DNA of 64,000 bases from Reticulitermes speratus (lineage: Eukaryota > Arthropoda > Insecta > Blattodea > Rhinotermitidae): positions 23,624,635 through 23,688,634 of the forward strand of contig JAJKFL010000005.1 of the NCBI GenBank assembly GCA_021186555.1. The letters are read 5' to 3'. Below, piece after piece: positions 20,901-32,239 of this stretch. Each line of letters begins with the position of its first letter. The first letter of the stretch is position 1. The position numbers were made by a program, and so were the translations under genes. The notes under the pieces were generated by a model. It did not search any database, was not told the DNA's origin, and saw only the letters and a list, made by a program, of their open reading frames with translations.

Positions 20901-23900
20901 CAGCCAGGCACTGTGCTGGCGGTCACGAAAGGGGAAGGCGCTGCTCTGACCTCTGTTCGCTTGGTTGGCGTGGGACTTTCCAGCCACTGTGGTGCCGGGC
21001 ACGATAGATGAGGGCGCTACTCTGGCCACTGTTCGCTTGGTGTGCGTGGGCCTAGCTATCCACCATGGTGGCTTGCATGACATGCGAGGGCGCTGATTTG
21101 GCCTCTCTTCGCTTCGTCGGCAAGGGCTCAGCCAGGCACTGTGGTGGCGGTCACGACATTTCAGAGCGCTGCCCTGACCACTTTTCGCTCGGCCGGCGTG
21201 GACTCAGGCAACGAATGTGGTAGGGGGCACGACAGGTGAGGGCGCAGCTCTGGATTCTGTACGATTGGTTGGCGTGGCCTCAGGCAGTCACTGTGAAGGC
21301 GGGCACGACAGGTCAGGGCGCTGCTCTTGCCTATGTTCGCTTAGTCGGCGAGGACTCAGGCAGCCACTGTGGTGGCGGGCACGCAATGTGAAAAGGCTGC
21401 TCTGGCGCCTGTTCTCTCGGTTGACATGGTTTCAGCCAGCCACTATCATGGCGGTCACGACAGGTGAGGGCGTTGCTCTGGCCTCTGTTCGCTCGGTAGT
21501 CGTGGGCTAAGCCAGCCACTGTGGTGTCGGGCACGACACGTAAACTCGCTGCTTTGGCCTCTGTTCGCTCGGTCGGCGTTGGCTCAGCCAGCCAGTGTGG
21601 TGGCGGATACGACAGTTGAGGGCGCTGCTCTTGCCACTGTTCGCTTGGTGTGCGTGGGTCTAGCCATCCACCATGTTGGCTTGCATGACATGCGAAGGCG
21701 CTGATTTGGCTTCTCTTCGCTTCGTCGGCGCGGGCTCAGCCAGCCACTGTGGTGGCGAGCACGACAGGTGAGGGGGATGGACTGGCCTCAGTTCGCTCGG
21801 TCGGCGTGGGCTCAGCCAGCCACCCGGTTGCGTGCACGACAGTTGAGGCCGCTGCCCTGGCTTGTGTTCTCTTGGTCGGCGTAGGCTCTTCCAGCCACTA
21901 TCGTGGAGGGCACGAAAAGTGAGGTCGTTGCTCTGGCTTCTGTTCGATCAGTCGGCGTGGGCTCAGCCAGCCACTATTTTGGCAGGCACGACAGTTGAGG
22001 GCGATTCTCTGGCCTCTATTCTCTCGTTCGGCGTTGTCTCAGCTAGCAACTGTGGTGGCGGGCACGACAGGTGAGGGCGCTGCTCTGGCCTCTTTTCGCT
22101 TTTTCGGCGTAGGATCAGCCAGCCACTGGGAACGAGGAGACGAACGGTGAGGACGCAGCTCTGGCCTCTGTTCGCTTGGTTGGCGAGAGCTCACCCAGGA
22201 ACTGTGGTGGCAGGCACGACAGATAAGAGCGCTGATTTGGCCTCTTTTCGCTTGTTTGGCGTGGGCCCAGACTGCCACCGTGGAATTGGTCACGACAGGT
22301 GAGGACGCTGCTCTGGACTATGTTCGCTTTGTCGGCGAGGGCTCAAGCAGCCACTGTGTTGGTGTGCACGAAAGTTGAGGGTGCAGATCTGGCCTATGTT
22401 GGATTGGTCGGCTAGGGCTCAGCCAGCCGTTCGGTTGCGGGCACGACAGTTTAGGCCGCTGACCTGGCCTCTGTTCTCTCGGTCGGCGTAGGGTCAGCCA
22501 GCCACTATCGTGGAGGGCACGAAAGGTGAGCGCGCTGTTCTGGCCTGTGTTCGCTCAGTAAGCGACTGTGGAGGCGAGCACGACAGTTCAGGGCGATGCT
22601 CTCGCCTCTGCTCTCTCGTTCGGCGTTGGCTGAGCCAGCCACTGGGGCGAGGAGACGAGATGTGAGGGCGCTGCTCTTGCCTTTGTTCGCTTGGTTGGCG
22701 AGGGATCAACCAGCAACTATGGTGGCAGGCACTTCAGATAAGGGCGCAGATTTGGCCTCTGTTCGCTTGGTTGGCATAGGCCGAGTCTGCCATTGTGGAA
22801 TTGGGCCCGACAGGTGAGGTCGCTGCTCTGGACTATGTTCGCTTTGTCGGCGATTGCTCAAACAGCCACTGTGTTGGCGTGCACGAATGTTGAGGGCGCA
22901 GAACTCTCTCAGTTCGCTTGGTCGGCGAGGGCTCAGCCAGGTACTGTGGTGGCGGTCACGACATTTGAGAGCGCTGCCCTGGACACTTTTCTCTCGGTCT
23001 GCGAGGACTCAGGCATCGAATGTGGTAGGGGCACGACAGGTGAGGGCCCTGCTCTGGCCTCTGTTCGCTCGGTCGGCGTAGGCTCAGCCAGCCACTGGAG
23101 CGAGGAGACGTCAGGTGAGGGCGCTGCTCTGGCCTTTCTTCTCTTGGTTGGCGAGGGATCACCCAGCAACTGTAGTGGCAGGCACGACAGATAAGGGCGC
23201 AGATTTGGCCTCTGTTCGCTTGTTTGGCGTGGGCCCAGACTGCCATTGTGGAATTGGGCACGACAAGTGAGGACGCTGCTCTGGACTGTTTTCGCTTTGT
23301 CGGCGATGGCTCGAGCAGCCACTGTGTTGGCGTGCACGAATGTTGAGGGCCCAGAACTGTCTCTGTTCGCTTGGTCGGCGAGGGCTCAGCCTGGCACTGT
23401 GGTGGCGTTCACTACATTTCAGAGCGCTGCCCTGACCACTTTTCGCTCGGTCGGCGTGGACTCAGGCAACCAATGTGGTAGGGGGCACGACAGGTGAGGG
23501 CTCTGCTCTGGACCCTTTACGCTTTGTTGGCGTGGCCTCAGGCAGTCCTGTGAAGGCGGGCACGACAGGTGAGGGCGTTGCTCTGGCCTCTGTTCGCTCG
23601 GTCGTCGTGGGCTAAGCCAGCCACTGTGGTGTCGGGCACGACATTTAAACTCGCTGCTTTGGCCTCTGTTCGCTCGGTCAGCGTGGGCTCAGCCAGCCAG
23701 TGTGGTGGCGGATACGACAGTTGATGGCGCTGCTTTGGCCTCTTTTCTTTCATTCGACTTGGGCTCAGCCAGGCACAGTGGTGGCGGGCACGAAAGGGGA
23801 ATGCGCTGCTTCTGACCACTTTTCGCTTGGTTGTCGTGTGCCGAGACAGCCACTGTGGTGTCGGGCACGACGGGTGAGTTCGCTACTCTGGCTACTGTTC

Positions 23901-26900
23901 GCTTGGTGTGCGTGGGCCTAGCCATCCACCATGGTTGCTTGCACGACATGCGAAGGCGCTGATTTGGCCTCTCTTCGCTTCGTCGGCGTGGTCCCAGCTA
24001 GCCACTGTGGTGGCGGGAACGACAGGTGACGGCGCTGCTTTGGCCTCTGATCGCTATGTCGGCTTGGGCTCAGCCAGCCACCCGGTTGCGGGCACGACAG
24101 TTGAGGTCGCTGCCCTGGATTCTGTTCTCTTGGTCGGCGTAGGTTCACCAGCCACTATCGTGGCGGGCACGACAGGTGAGGACGTTGCTCTGTCCTCTGT
24201 CCGCTCGGTCGGCGTGGGCTAAGCCAGCCACTGTGGTGTTGGGCACGACACGTAAATTCGCTGCTTTGGCCTCTGTTCGCTAGGTCGGCGTGGGCTCAGC
24301 CAGCCAGTGTGGTGGCGGGCACGACTTGTGAGGGCGCTGCTCTGAACTCTGTTCCCTCGGTCGGCGTGGGCTCTGCAAGCCAGTATGGTGGCGGGCTTGA
24401 CATTTGAGGGCGGTGCTCTGACCTCTGTTGTGTTGGTCGGTGTGGGCTCAGCCAGCCACTGTGTTGGCAGGCACGTCAGGCGAGGGCGCTGCTTTGCCCT
24501 CTGTTCGCTCTGTCGGCGTGGGTTCAGCCAGCCACTGTGGTGGCGGATACTATAGGTGAGGGCGCTGTTCTTTCCTCTGCTCACTTGCTCGGCGTGGGCC
24601 CAGCCAGCCACTTTGGTAGCGGATACGATAGGTGAGGGCGCTGATCTTGCCTCTGTTCGCTTTGTAGGCATTGCTCAGTCATCCACTCTGGTGGCGGGCA
24701 CGACTAGTGAGGGCGCTGCTCTGGGCTCTGTTCTCTTGTTCGGCATGGGCCCAGCCAACCACTGTGTAGGCGGGCACGACTTGTGAGGGCGCTAGTCTGG
24801 CATCAGTTAGCTCGTTCGGCGTGGGATCGGCCAGCCACTTTTGTGGCGGTCAATTAACGTGAGGGCACATCTCTGGCCTCTGTTCCATCGCTCGGCGTGG
24901 GCTCGGCCGGCCTCTGTGGTGGCGGCATGACAGTTGAGGGCGCTGCTTTGTCCTCTGTTCGATCGTTCGGCGTGGTCTCAGCCAGGCACTGTGGTGGCGG
25001 TCTCGAAAGGGGAAGGTGCTGCTCTGACCTCTATTCGAACGGTCGGTATGGTCTCAGCCAGCCACTGTGTTGGCAGGCACGACAGGCGAGGGCGCTGCTT
25101 TGGTCTCTGTTCGCTCGGTCGGCATGGGCTCAGCCAGCCACTGTGGTGGCGGATACTATAGGTGAGGGCGCTATTCTTGCCTCTGTTCGCTTGGTCGGCG
25201 TAGGCTAATCCAGCCACTGTGGTGGCGCATACGATACGTGAGGGCGCTGTTCTTGCCTCTGTTCGCTTTGTAGGCGTGGCTCAGTGATCCACTGTGGTGA
25301 CGGGCACGACAAGTGAGGGCGCTGGTCTGGTTTCTGTTCGCTTTGTGGGCGTGGGCTCAGCTGTCCACTGTTGTAGCGGACACGACAGGTAAGGGCGCTG
25401 TTCTGGCCTCTGTTCTGTTGGTCGGCTTGGGCCCAACCATCCACTATGGAGGCGGGCACGTCTCTTGAGGGCGCTGCTCTGGCATCTGTTAGCTCGTTCG
25501 GCGTGGGATCAGCCAGCCACTGTGGTGGCGGGCAAGTAAGTTGAGGGCGCATCTCTGGCCTCTGTTCCATCGCTCGGCGTGTGCTCGGCCAGCTTCTGTG
25601 GTGGGGCACGACAGATGAGTGCGCTGCTTTGGCCTCTGTTCGTTCGTTCGACTTGGGCTCAGCCAGGCACTGTGGTGGCGGGCTCGAAAGTGGAATGCGC
25701 TGCTCTGACCTCTGTTCGCTTGGTTGGCGTGGGCCGAGACAGCCACTGTGGTTGCGTGCACGACGGGTGAGGGCGCTACTCTGGCCACTGTGAGCATTTT
25801 GTGCGTGGGCCTAGCCATCCACCATGGTGGCTTGCACGACATGCGAGGGCGCTGATTTGGCCTCTCTTCGCTTCGTCGGCGTGGGCTCAGCCAGCCACTG
25901 TATTGGCGAACACGATAGGTGAGGGGGATGTACTGGCCTCTGTTCGCTTGATCGGCGTTGTCCCAGCTAGCTACTGTGGTGGCTGGAACGACAGGTGAGG
26001 GCGCTGCTTTGGCCTCTGTTCGCTCGGTCGGCGTGGGCTGTGCCAGCCACCCGGTTGCGGGCACGAGAGTTGAGGCCGCTGCCCTGGCTTCTGTTCTCTT
26101 GTTCGGCGTAGGCTCAGCCAGCCACTATCGTGGAGGGAACGACAGTTGAGGGCGCTGCTCTGGCCTGTGTTCGCTCAGTCAGCGTTGGCTCAGTTAGCGA
26201 CTGTGGAGGCGGGCACGAAAAGTGAGGTCGTTGCTCTGGCATCTGTTTGCTCGGTCGGCGTGGGCTCAGCCAGCCACTGTGTTGGCGGGCACAACAGATG
26301 AAGGCGATGCTCTGGCCTCTGTTCTCTCGTTCGGCGTTGGTTCAGCCAGAAACTGTGCTGGCGGGCACGACAGGTGAGGGCGCTACTCTGGCCTCTGTTC
26401 GCTCGGTCTGCGTAGGCTCAGCCAGCCATTGGGGACGGGGAGACGACAGGTGAGGGCGCTGCTCTGGCCTCTGTTCGCTTGGTAGTCGTGTATCAGACAG
26501 CCACTGTGGTTGCGGGAACATCAGGTGAGAGCGCTTCTCAGGCCTCTTTTCGCTTGGTCGGCGTGGGCTCAGGCAGCCACTGTGGTGGCGGATACGACAG
26601 GTGAGGGCGCTGCTCTGGCCTCTTTTCGCTCTTTCGGCGTGGGCCCAGCCGGCCAATGTGGTGGCAGATACGACAGGTGAGTGTGCTGCTCTGGCCTTTG
26701 TTCGCTTGTTCGGCGTTATCCCAGACAGATACTGTTTTTTTGGGCACGACAATTCAGGGCGCTTCTCTGGCTTCTGTTCCCTCGGTCGACGTTGGCTCAA
26801 TCAGCCACCGTGGAGGCAGTCACGACGGGTGAGTGCGCTGCTATTGCCTGTGTTCGCTCAGTCGGCGTGGTCTCAGCGAGCCACTGCGGTGGCGGGCACG

Positions 26901-28620
26901 ACAGTTGAGGGCGTTGCTCTAACCTCTGTTCTCTCGGTTGGCGTAGTCTCAGCCTGCCGCTGGGGACGCGGGCACGACAGTTGAGGGCGCTGCTCTGGCC
27001 TGTGTTCACTCAGTCAGCTTTGGCTCAGTTAGCGACTGTGGAGGCGGGCACGAAAAGTGAGGTCGTTGCTCTGGCATCTGTTTGCTCGGTCGGCGTGGGC
27101 TCAGCCAGCCACTCTGGTGACGGGCACGACAGTTGAGGGCGTTGCTCTGGCCTCTGTTCTCTTGGTCGACGTAGGCTCATTCAGCCACTGTGGTGGCGGG
27201 CACGTCAGGTTAAGGCGCTGATCTGGTCACCGTTGGCTCTTTCGGCGTGGGCTGAGCCAGCCAGTGTGGTCGCGGGCACGTCAATTGAGGGCGCCGCTCT
27301 GTCCTCAACTCCATCGGTTGGAGTTGGCTCTGCCAGCCTCTGTGTTGGCGTGCACGACAGGTGTGGGCGCTGCTCTGGCCTCTGTTCGTTCCGTCGGCGT
27401 GTGTTCAGCTAGCCCCTCTGGTGGCGCTACGACAGGTGAGGTCGCTGCTTTGGCCTCTTTAGCTCGTTCGACATGGGCTCAGCCATCCTCTGTGGAGGCG
27501 GTCACCACAGTTGAGGACGCTTCTCTTGCATGCGTTCGCTCAGTCGGTGTGGGCTCAGCCAGCCACTGCGGTGGCGGACACGACAGGTGAGGGCGCTGCT
27601 CTGGCCTATGTCCGCTCTGTCGGCTTGGGTTCAGGCAGCCACTGTGGTGGCGCGCACCACAGTTTAGACCGTTGCTCCAGCGTCTGTTCTCTCGTCGGCG
27701 TATGCTCAGCCAGCCACTGTGGTGGTGGACACTACAGGTGAGGGCGCTGCTTTGGTCTATGTTCGCTTGGTCGGCGAGGACTCCGGAAGCCACTGTAATG
27801 GTGTACACGAAATTTGAGGGTACTTCTCTGGCATATGTTTGATCGGTCGACGTGTTCTCAACCAGCCACTATGGTTGCGGACACGATTCGTGACGTTGCT
27901 GCTATGTCTTCTGTTCACTTGGTCGGCGTGGGCTAAGCCAGACACTGTGTTGGCGGGCACGACAGTTGAGGGCGCTGGTCTGTCCTCTTTTCGTCTGTAC
28001 GCCGTGGTCTCAGTTAATGTGGTGGCGGGCACGACACGTGAGGGCGCTTGTCTGCCTCTGTTCGTCTGGCCAGCGTGGGCTCAGTCTCTGTGTTGGCGGG
28101 CTGATAGTGAAGTGCGTTAGTCTGGTCACGACTCTGTTCGTTTGTTTGGCGTGGACTCAATTACTGTGGTGGCGGTCCGATATGCAAGGGCGTTGGTCTA
28201 GTCCTATCTCGCCTCTGTCCCCATGGTCGGCGTGGGCACAGTCACTCTAGTGGCGGGCCGATAGGCAAGGCCGTTGGTTTGTCTCGCCTCTGTTCCTTTG
28301 GTCGACGTGGGCTCAATCACTATGGTGGCGGGCCGATAGGCAAGGGCGTTGGTTTTGTCTCGCCTCTTTCCTTTTTTCGGCGTGGTCTCAGTCAATATGT
28401 TGGCAGGCCGAAAGAAAGTTCGTTGTTCTGGGCTCGCCTCTTTTCCCTTGGTCGGCGTGGGCTCAGTCACTGTGGTGCGGCCTATTGGCAAGGGCGTTGG
28501 TCTGGTGTCGCTCCTTTCTTTGGTCGGCGTGGCTCATTCACTGTGGTAGCAGTCCTAGAAGCAAGGGCGTTATTCTGGTCTCGCCTCTGTTCCTTTGGTC
28601 GGCGAGGGCTCAGGCAATGT
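14915..28620 (-). repeat. 76-bp spacer repeat array 2 (about 180 units, with higher-order structure)
   Basis: The longest array. Subtype B occupies the edges (about 14915-15150 and 28100-28620) and subtype A the interior. Marker units recur. A CATCCACCATGGTGGCTTGC variant occurs near 16381, 18803, 20298, 21058, 21665, 23923 and 25815. A GAGGAGACG variant occurs near 17897, 19415, 22130, 22645, 23098 and 26430. A CCGGTTGCGGGCACGACAG variant (and close relatives) occurs near 17525, 19032, 21820, 22427, 24077 and 26047. They come in similar order, so multi-unit blocks have been copied. Units are substantially diverged. Confidence 0.9.
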
Positions 28621-28664
28621 CGTATGTCCTCCTACCACGAGCCTGCATCTGTTTGATTATATTA
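28621..28664 (-). repeat. Single 51-bp unit joining array 2 to an 18S fragment
   Basis: Same join as at 14006: subtype-B unit cut after CAGGCAATGTC, then TATGTCCTCCTACCACGAGC, then 18S. Confidence 0.8.
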
Positions 28665-28832
28665 GCATGTATTAGCTCTAGAATTACCACTGTTATCCAA
28701 GTTACTGTCCACCCTCTAAGCACCTAATCTGATTTAATGGGAAATTTGCTCTTTCACTTTATTGTGGCTAGCTCTGAGACAAGCATGGCGTTGTCTTTGG
28801 GACAAACATATGACTGCTGGCAGGATCAATCA
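28665..28832 (-). pseudogene. 18S rRNA 5' end fragment, module 3 copy a
   Basis: Antisense copy of the first ~170 nt of 18S rRNA. On the minus strand it holds TTGATCCTGCCAGCAGTC, ATATGTTTGTCCC, TTACTTGGATAACAGTGG and CTAGAGCTAATACATGC. It is closest to the module 2 copy a, sharing its unusual substitutions (for example AATGGGAAATTTGC-type against module 2 AATGGGCAATTTGC on plus), which shows that the whole module was duplicated. Confidence 0.88.
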
Positions 28833-29182
28833 CGGAACCGACACTGCCGTGCGAGTTCCTCACCTGGCCCACCCGAAGGCAGATATCCGCGACGTTGCTA
28901 TGAGGGTGAACCAGTTTGCCGGGCGGAGGACCTCCCGGTCATCTCCATTGGTTCAGTCTCTCGTCCTTCTAAAGCATCAAATGCACCGTCGTTAACCGAG
29001 GCTGGATCGAGTAGCGAGAAGAGGACTATCTGGCACCAGACAATAGAGCGCTGGGCGGAAGAGAGTCTCAGCATTCGTCCAACACCAGGCAGTAGGGGTC
29101 TATTTATGTTTCAGGGAAGGCCGAAATCATCCCGTTTAGAGCAGCCGTAATTCCAACCTGACTGCCGGGCCCATACGTCCGG
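28833..29182 (-). repeat. ETS-like segment, module 3
   Basis: The fullest ETS-like version outside module 1. It holds the hairpin unit near 28918 (GCCGGGCGGAGGACCTCCCGG), CAGTCTCTCGTCC, GAGTCTCAGCATTCGTCC, the word GTTTCAGGGAAGGCCGAAAT near 29110, and GTAATTCCAACCTGACTGCC before the 51-bp tract. Confidence 0.78.
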
Positions 29183-29427
29183 TGTGTCCTCCTACCACGA
29201 GTCTGCACGACTTTGAAAATATTCCGAGGTAGGTATGTCCTCCTACCACGAGCCTGCATGTCTTTGAATATATTCCGAAGCGGGTATGTCCTCCTACCAC
29301 GAGCCGGCATCTCTTTGAAAATATTTCGAGACAGGTATGTCCTCCTACCACGAGCCGACATTACTTTGAAAATATTCCGAGGTAGGTATGTTCTGCTACT
29401 TCGAGCCTGCATGCCCTGGAATTTTTA
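29183..29427 (-). repeat. 51-bp tandem repeat, module 3 (about 5 units)
   Basis: Five units in register (TATGTCCTCCTACCACGAGC with TTTGAAAATATTCCGAG), ending at the 18S join. Confidence 0.88.
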
Positions 29428-29597
29428 GCATGTAATAGCTCTAGAATTACCACAGTAATCCTACTAACTGTCCACCATCTAAGGAGCCATATCTCATTTT
29501 ATCATGCATTTGTTGTTTCACCTTAACGTTGCTTGCGCTGTGACAAGCACGACATAATCTTTGAGACAAGAGTATGACTACTGCCAGGATCAACCAT
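29428..29597 (-). pseudogene. 18S rRNA 5' end fragment, module 3 copy b
   Basis: Antisense 18S 5' end with a GGTTGATCCTGGCAG terminus and an inner break at CTATTACATGC. It shares private changes with module 2 copy b (for example TAATAGCTC in place of TATTAGCTC on plus). Its leader passes directly into subtype-B 76-bp units at about 29620. Confidence 0.88.
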
Positions 29598-29619
29598 GGA
29601 AACGTGACCTCGGTGCGTG

Positions 29620-31225
29620 TTCCTCTGTTCCTTTGGTCGGCGTCGGTTCAACCACTGTGGTGGCGGGCCAATAGGCAATAGCGTTGGTCTGGTTTCGCCA
29701 CTTTTCCTTAGGTCGGCGTTGGCTCAATCACTCTAGTGGCGGGCCGATAGGCAAAGGCGTTGGTCTCGATTCGCCTCTGTTCCTTCGGTCGGCGTGGGCT
29801 CAGTCACTCTAGTGGCGGGCCGATATTCAAGAGCGTTGGTCTGGTCTCGCCTCTGTTCGCTTGGTCGGAGTGGGCTCATGCAGCCATTGGGTTGGCGGAC
29901 ACGACAGGTGAGGGCACTGCTTTGGAATCTGTTCGCAGGGTCGGCGTGGTCTCAACCTTCCACTTTGGCGGTGGACACGACAGGTGAGGTCGCTGCTTTG
30001 GAAACTGTTCGTTCGGTCGGCTTCGTCTCAGCCAACCACAGTGGTGGTGGACACGACAGTTTATGGGGCTGCTCTGGCCTCTGCTCGCTTGGTCGGCGTT
30101 GGCACCGCCAGCCACTGTGGTGGCGGACACGACAGGTGAGGGGCGCTGCTCTGGCCTCTGTTCCTTTGGTCGGCGTTGGCCCAGCCAGCCACTGTGGAGG
30201 CGGGCACGACAGTTGAGGGCGTTGCTCTGGTCTCTGTTAGCTTGGTCGACGTGGGCTCAGACAGCCACTGTGGTGGCGGGCACGTCAGGTGAGAGCGCTT
30301 TCTTGCCTCTGTTCCATCGGTCGGCGTGGGCTCAGCCAGCCAGTGTTGGTGGGCATGACAGGTGAGGGCGCTGATCCGGCCTCTGTTCGCTTGGTCGGCG
30401 TAGGCACAGACAGCCATTGTGTTGGCGGGCACGACAGTTGAGGGCGCTGCTCTGGCCTCTGTTCGATCGTTCAGCGTGGGCTCAGTCAGCCACTGTGATG
30501 GCGGGTACGACAGGTGAGGACGCTGCTCTTGCATCTTTTCGCTCGATCGGCGTGGGCTCAGCCAGCCACTGTGGTGGCGGGTACGACAGTTGTGGGCGCT
30601 GATTTGGCCTCTGTTCGCTCGGTAGCCGTGGGCTCAGCCAGCCACCGATAGGCAAGGGCATTGGTCTGGTCCGCCTTTGTTCCTTTGGTCGTCGAGTATT
30701 CATTCACTGCGGTGGCGGGCCGATAGGAATGGCGTTTTTCTGGTCTCGCCTCTGTTCGTTTGGTCGTCGTGGTCTCATTCACTTTGGTGACGAGCCGATA
30801 GGCAAGGGTGTTTTTCTGTGTTCGCATCTGTACTTTTGGTCAGTGTGGGCTCAATCACTGTGGTGGCGGGCCGATAGGCAAGGGCGTTGGTCTGGTCTCG
30901 CCCCTGTTCATTTGATCGGTGTGGGCTCAGTCACTGTTGTGGCGACCTTTATGCAAGAGCGTAGTTCCGGTTTTCCCTCTGTTCGTTTGGTCGGCGTGGG
31001 CTCAGTCATTGTGGAGTCGGGCCAATAGGCAAAGGCTTTGGTCTGGTCTCGCCTCTGATCCTTTGGTCGGCATGGACTCATTCCCTGTGGTGGCGGCCGT
31101 TAGACAATGGTGTTGGTCTGGTCTCGCCTCTTTTCCTTTGGTCGTCCTGGGCTCAGTCACAGTGGTGTCAGGCCGATTGGCAAGGGCGTTGTTCTGGTCG
31201 CGCCTCTGTACCTTTGGTCTGCGTG
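29620..31225 (-). repeat. 76-bp spacer repeat array 3 (about 21 units)
   Basis: Subtype B lies at about 29620-29860 and 30640-31225, with subtype A between. The pattern mirrors arrays 1 and 2: B next to the 18S modules, A inside. The last unit is cut near 31238 before a single 51-bp-type unit. Confidence 0.9.
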
Positions 31226-31279
31226 GGCTCAGCCACTAACGTATGTCCTCCTACCACGAACCTGCATGTGGCAATTTTA
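31226..31279 (-). repeat. Single 51-bp unit joining array 3 to an 18S fragment
   Basis: TATGTCCTCCTACCACGAAC then CTGCATGTGGCAATTTTAGG. More diverged than the joins at 14006 and 28621 but with the same layout. Confidence 0.72.
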
Positions 31280-31450
31280 GGATATATTAGGTCTAGAATT
31301 ACCACAGTTATCCAAGTAACTGTCCACTATCTAGGGAACCATAACTGATTACAGGAGCCATTTGCGGTGTCACGTTAATGTGGCTTGCACTGAGACAAGC
31401 ATGGCGTAATATTTGAAACTAGCAGATGACTACTGGCTGGATCAACCACG
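31280..31450 (-). pseudogene. 18S rRNA 5' end fragment, module 4 copy a
   Basis: Antisense 18S 5' end with GGTTGATCCAGCCAG and TTACTTGGATAACTGTGG on minus. The inner edge is eroded (CTAATATATCC in place of CTAATACATGC). Its upstream leader is GTGACGGTTCCGTGG, as in the other copies. Confidence 0.86.
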
Positions 31451-31789
31451 GAACCGTCACTGCAGGACGAGTTCCTCATTCTTCCCTCACGAAGGCAGAT
31501 ATCCGCTACGTTGCTATGAGTGTGAACCACTTTGCCGGGCGGAGGCCTGCCCGGTCTACTCCACTCTCTCAGTCTCTATTCCTCCTGATGTATCAAATGA
31601 ACCGCCGTGAACCGAGGAGTGAACGGGTAGCGAGCAGAAGCCAATCTGACACCAGACGATGGAGCGCTGACCGGACGCGTGTCTCAGCATTCGTCCACCA
31701 CCAGGATATAGGGGTTTATTCACGTTTCAGGAAAGACCGAAATGATCTCGTTTGGAGCAGCAGCGAATATACCCCGAATACTGGGCCAG
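31451..31789 (-). repeat. ETS-like segment, module 4
   Basis: Hairpin unit near 31534 (GCCGGGCGGAGGCCTGCCCGG-like), CAGTCTCTATTCC, GTGTCTCAGCATTCGTCCAC and a GTTTCAGGAAAGACCGAAAT word. It is closest to module 1 in its right half (GAGACGCCAAC then AGTCAGCCTAATGTTGGTCC). Confidence 0.75.
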
Positions 31790-32048
31790 TGCGGCCACAA
31801 TGTCCTACTAACACGAGACGCCAACAATTAAAATATTCGGAGTCAGCCTAATGTTGGTCCCACTACAACGCGCGGGCGACACTTGGATAAACATTCGAGG
31901 CAGGTATATCCTCCTACCACGCGCCGGCATCACTTTGAAATTATTCCGAGGCAGGTATGTCCTCCTACCACGAGCCGGCAAAACGTTGAAAATATTTCGA
32001 GGCAGGTATGTTCTCCTACCGCGAGCCTGCATGCCTTTGAAAATATAA
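31790..32048 (-). repeat. 51-bp tandem repeat, module 4 (about 5 units, two diverged)
   Basis: Three good units (TATGTCCTCCTACCACGAGC, AAATATTTCGAGGCAG) are preceded by two diverged ones that resemble the left units of module 1. Confidence 0.85.
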
Positions 32049-32217
32049 GCATGTATTAGCTCTACAATTACCACAGCTATCCAAGTGACTGTCCACCATC
32101 TAAGGAACCATAACTGATTAAATCAGCCATTTGCTGTTTTACTTTCATTTGGCTTGCACTGAGACATGCATGATATAATCTTTGAGACAAGCATATGACT
32201 CCTGGCAGGATAAACAA
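32049..32217 (-). pseudogene. 18S rRNA 5' end fragment, module 4 copy b
   Basis: The copy closest to conserved 18S. On minus it reads TCATATGCTTGTCTCAAAG, CATGCATGTCTCAGTGC, TCAGTTATGGTTCCTTAG, GGATAGCTGTGGTAATTG and GCTAATACATGC. The 5' terminus reads TTTATCCTGCCAGG. Leader sequence joins subtype-B repeats at about 32240. Confidence 0.9.
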
Positions 32218-32239
32218 GGGAACCGTCACTACGGTGCGA

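Noticed and set aside
32049-32217. Functional 18S rRNA gene start
   Set aside because: Only about 170 nt are present, with substitutions at universally conserved sites, and the sequence continues into 51-bp repeats instead of the rest of 18S.
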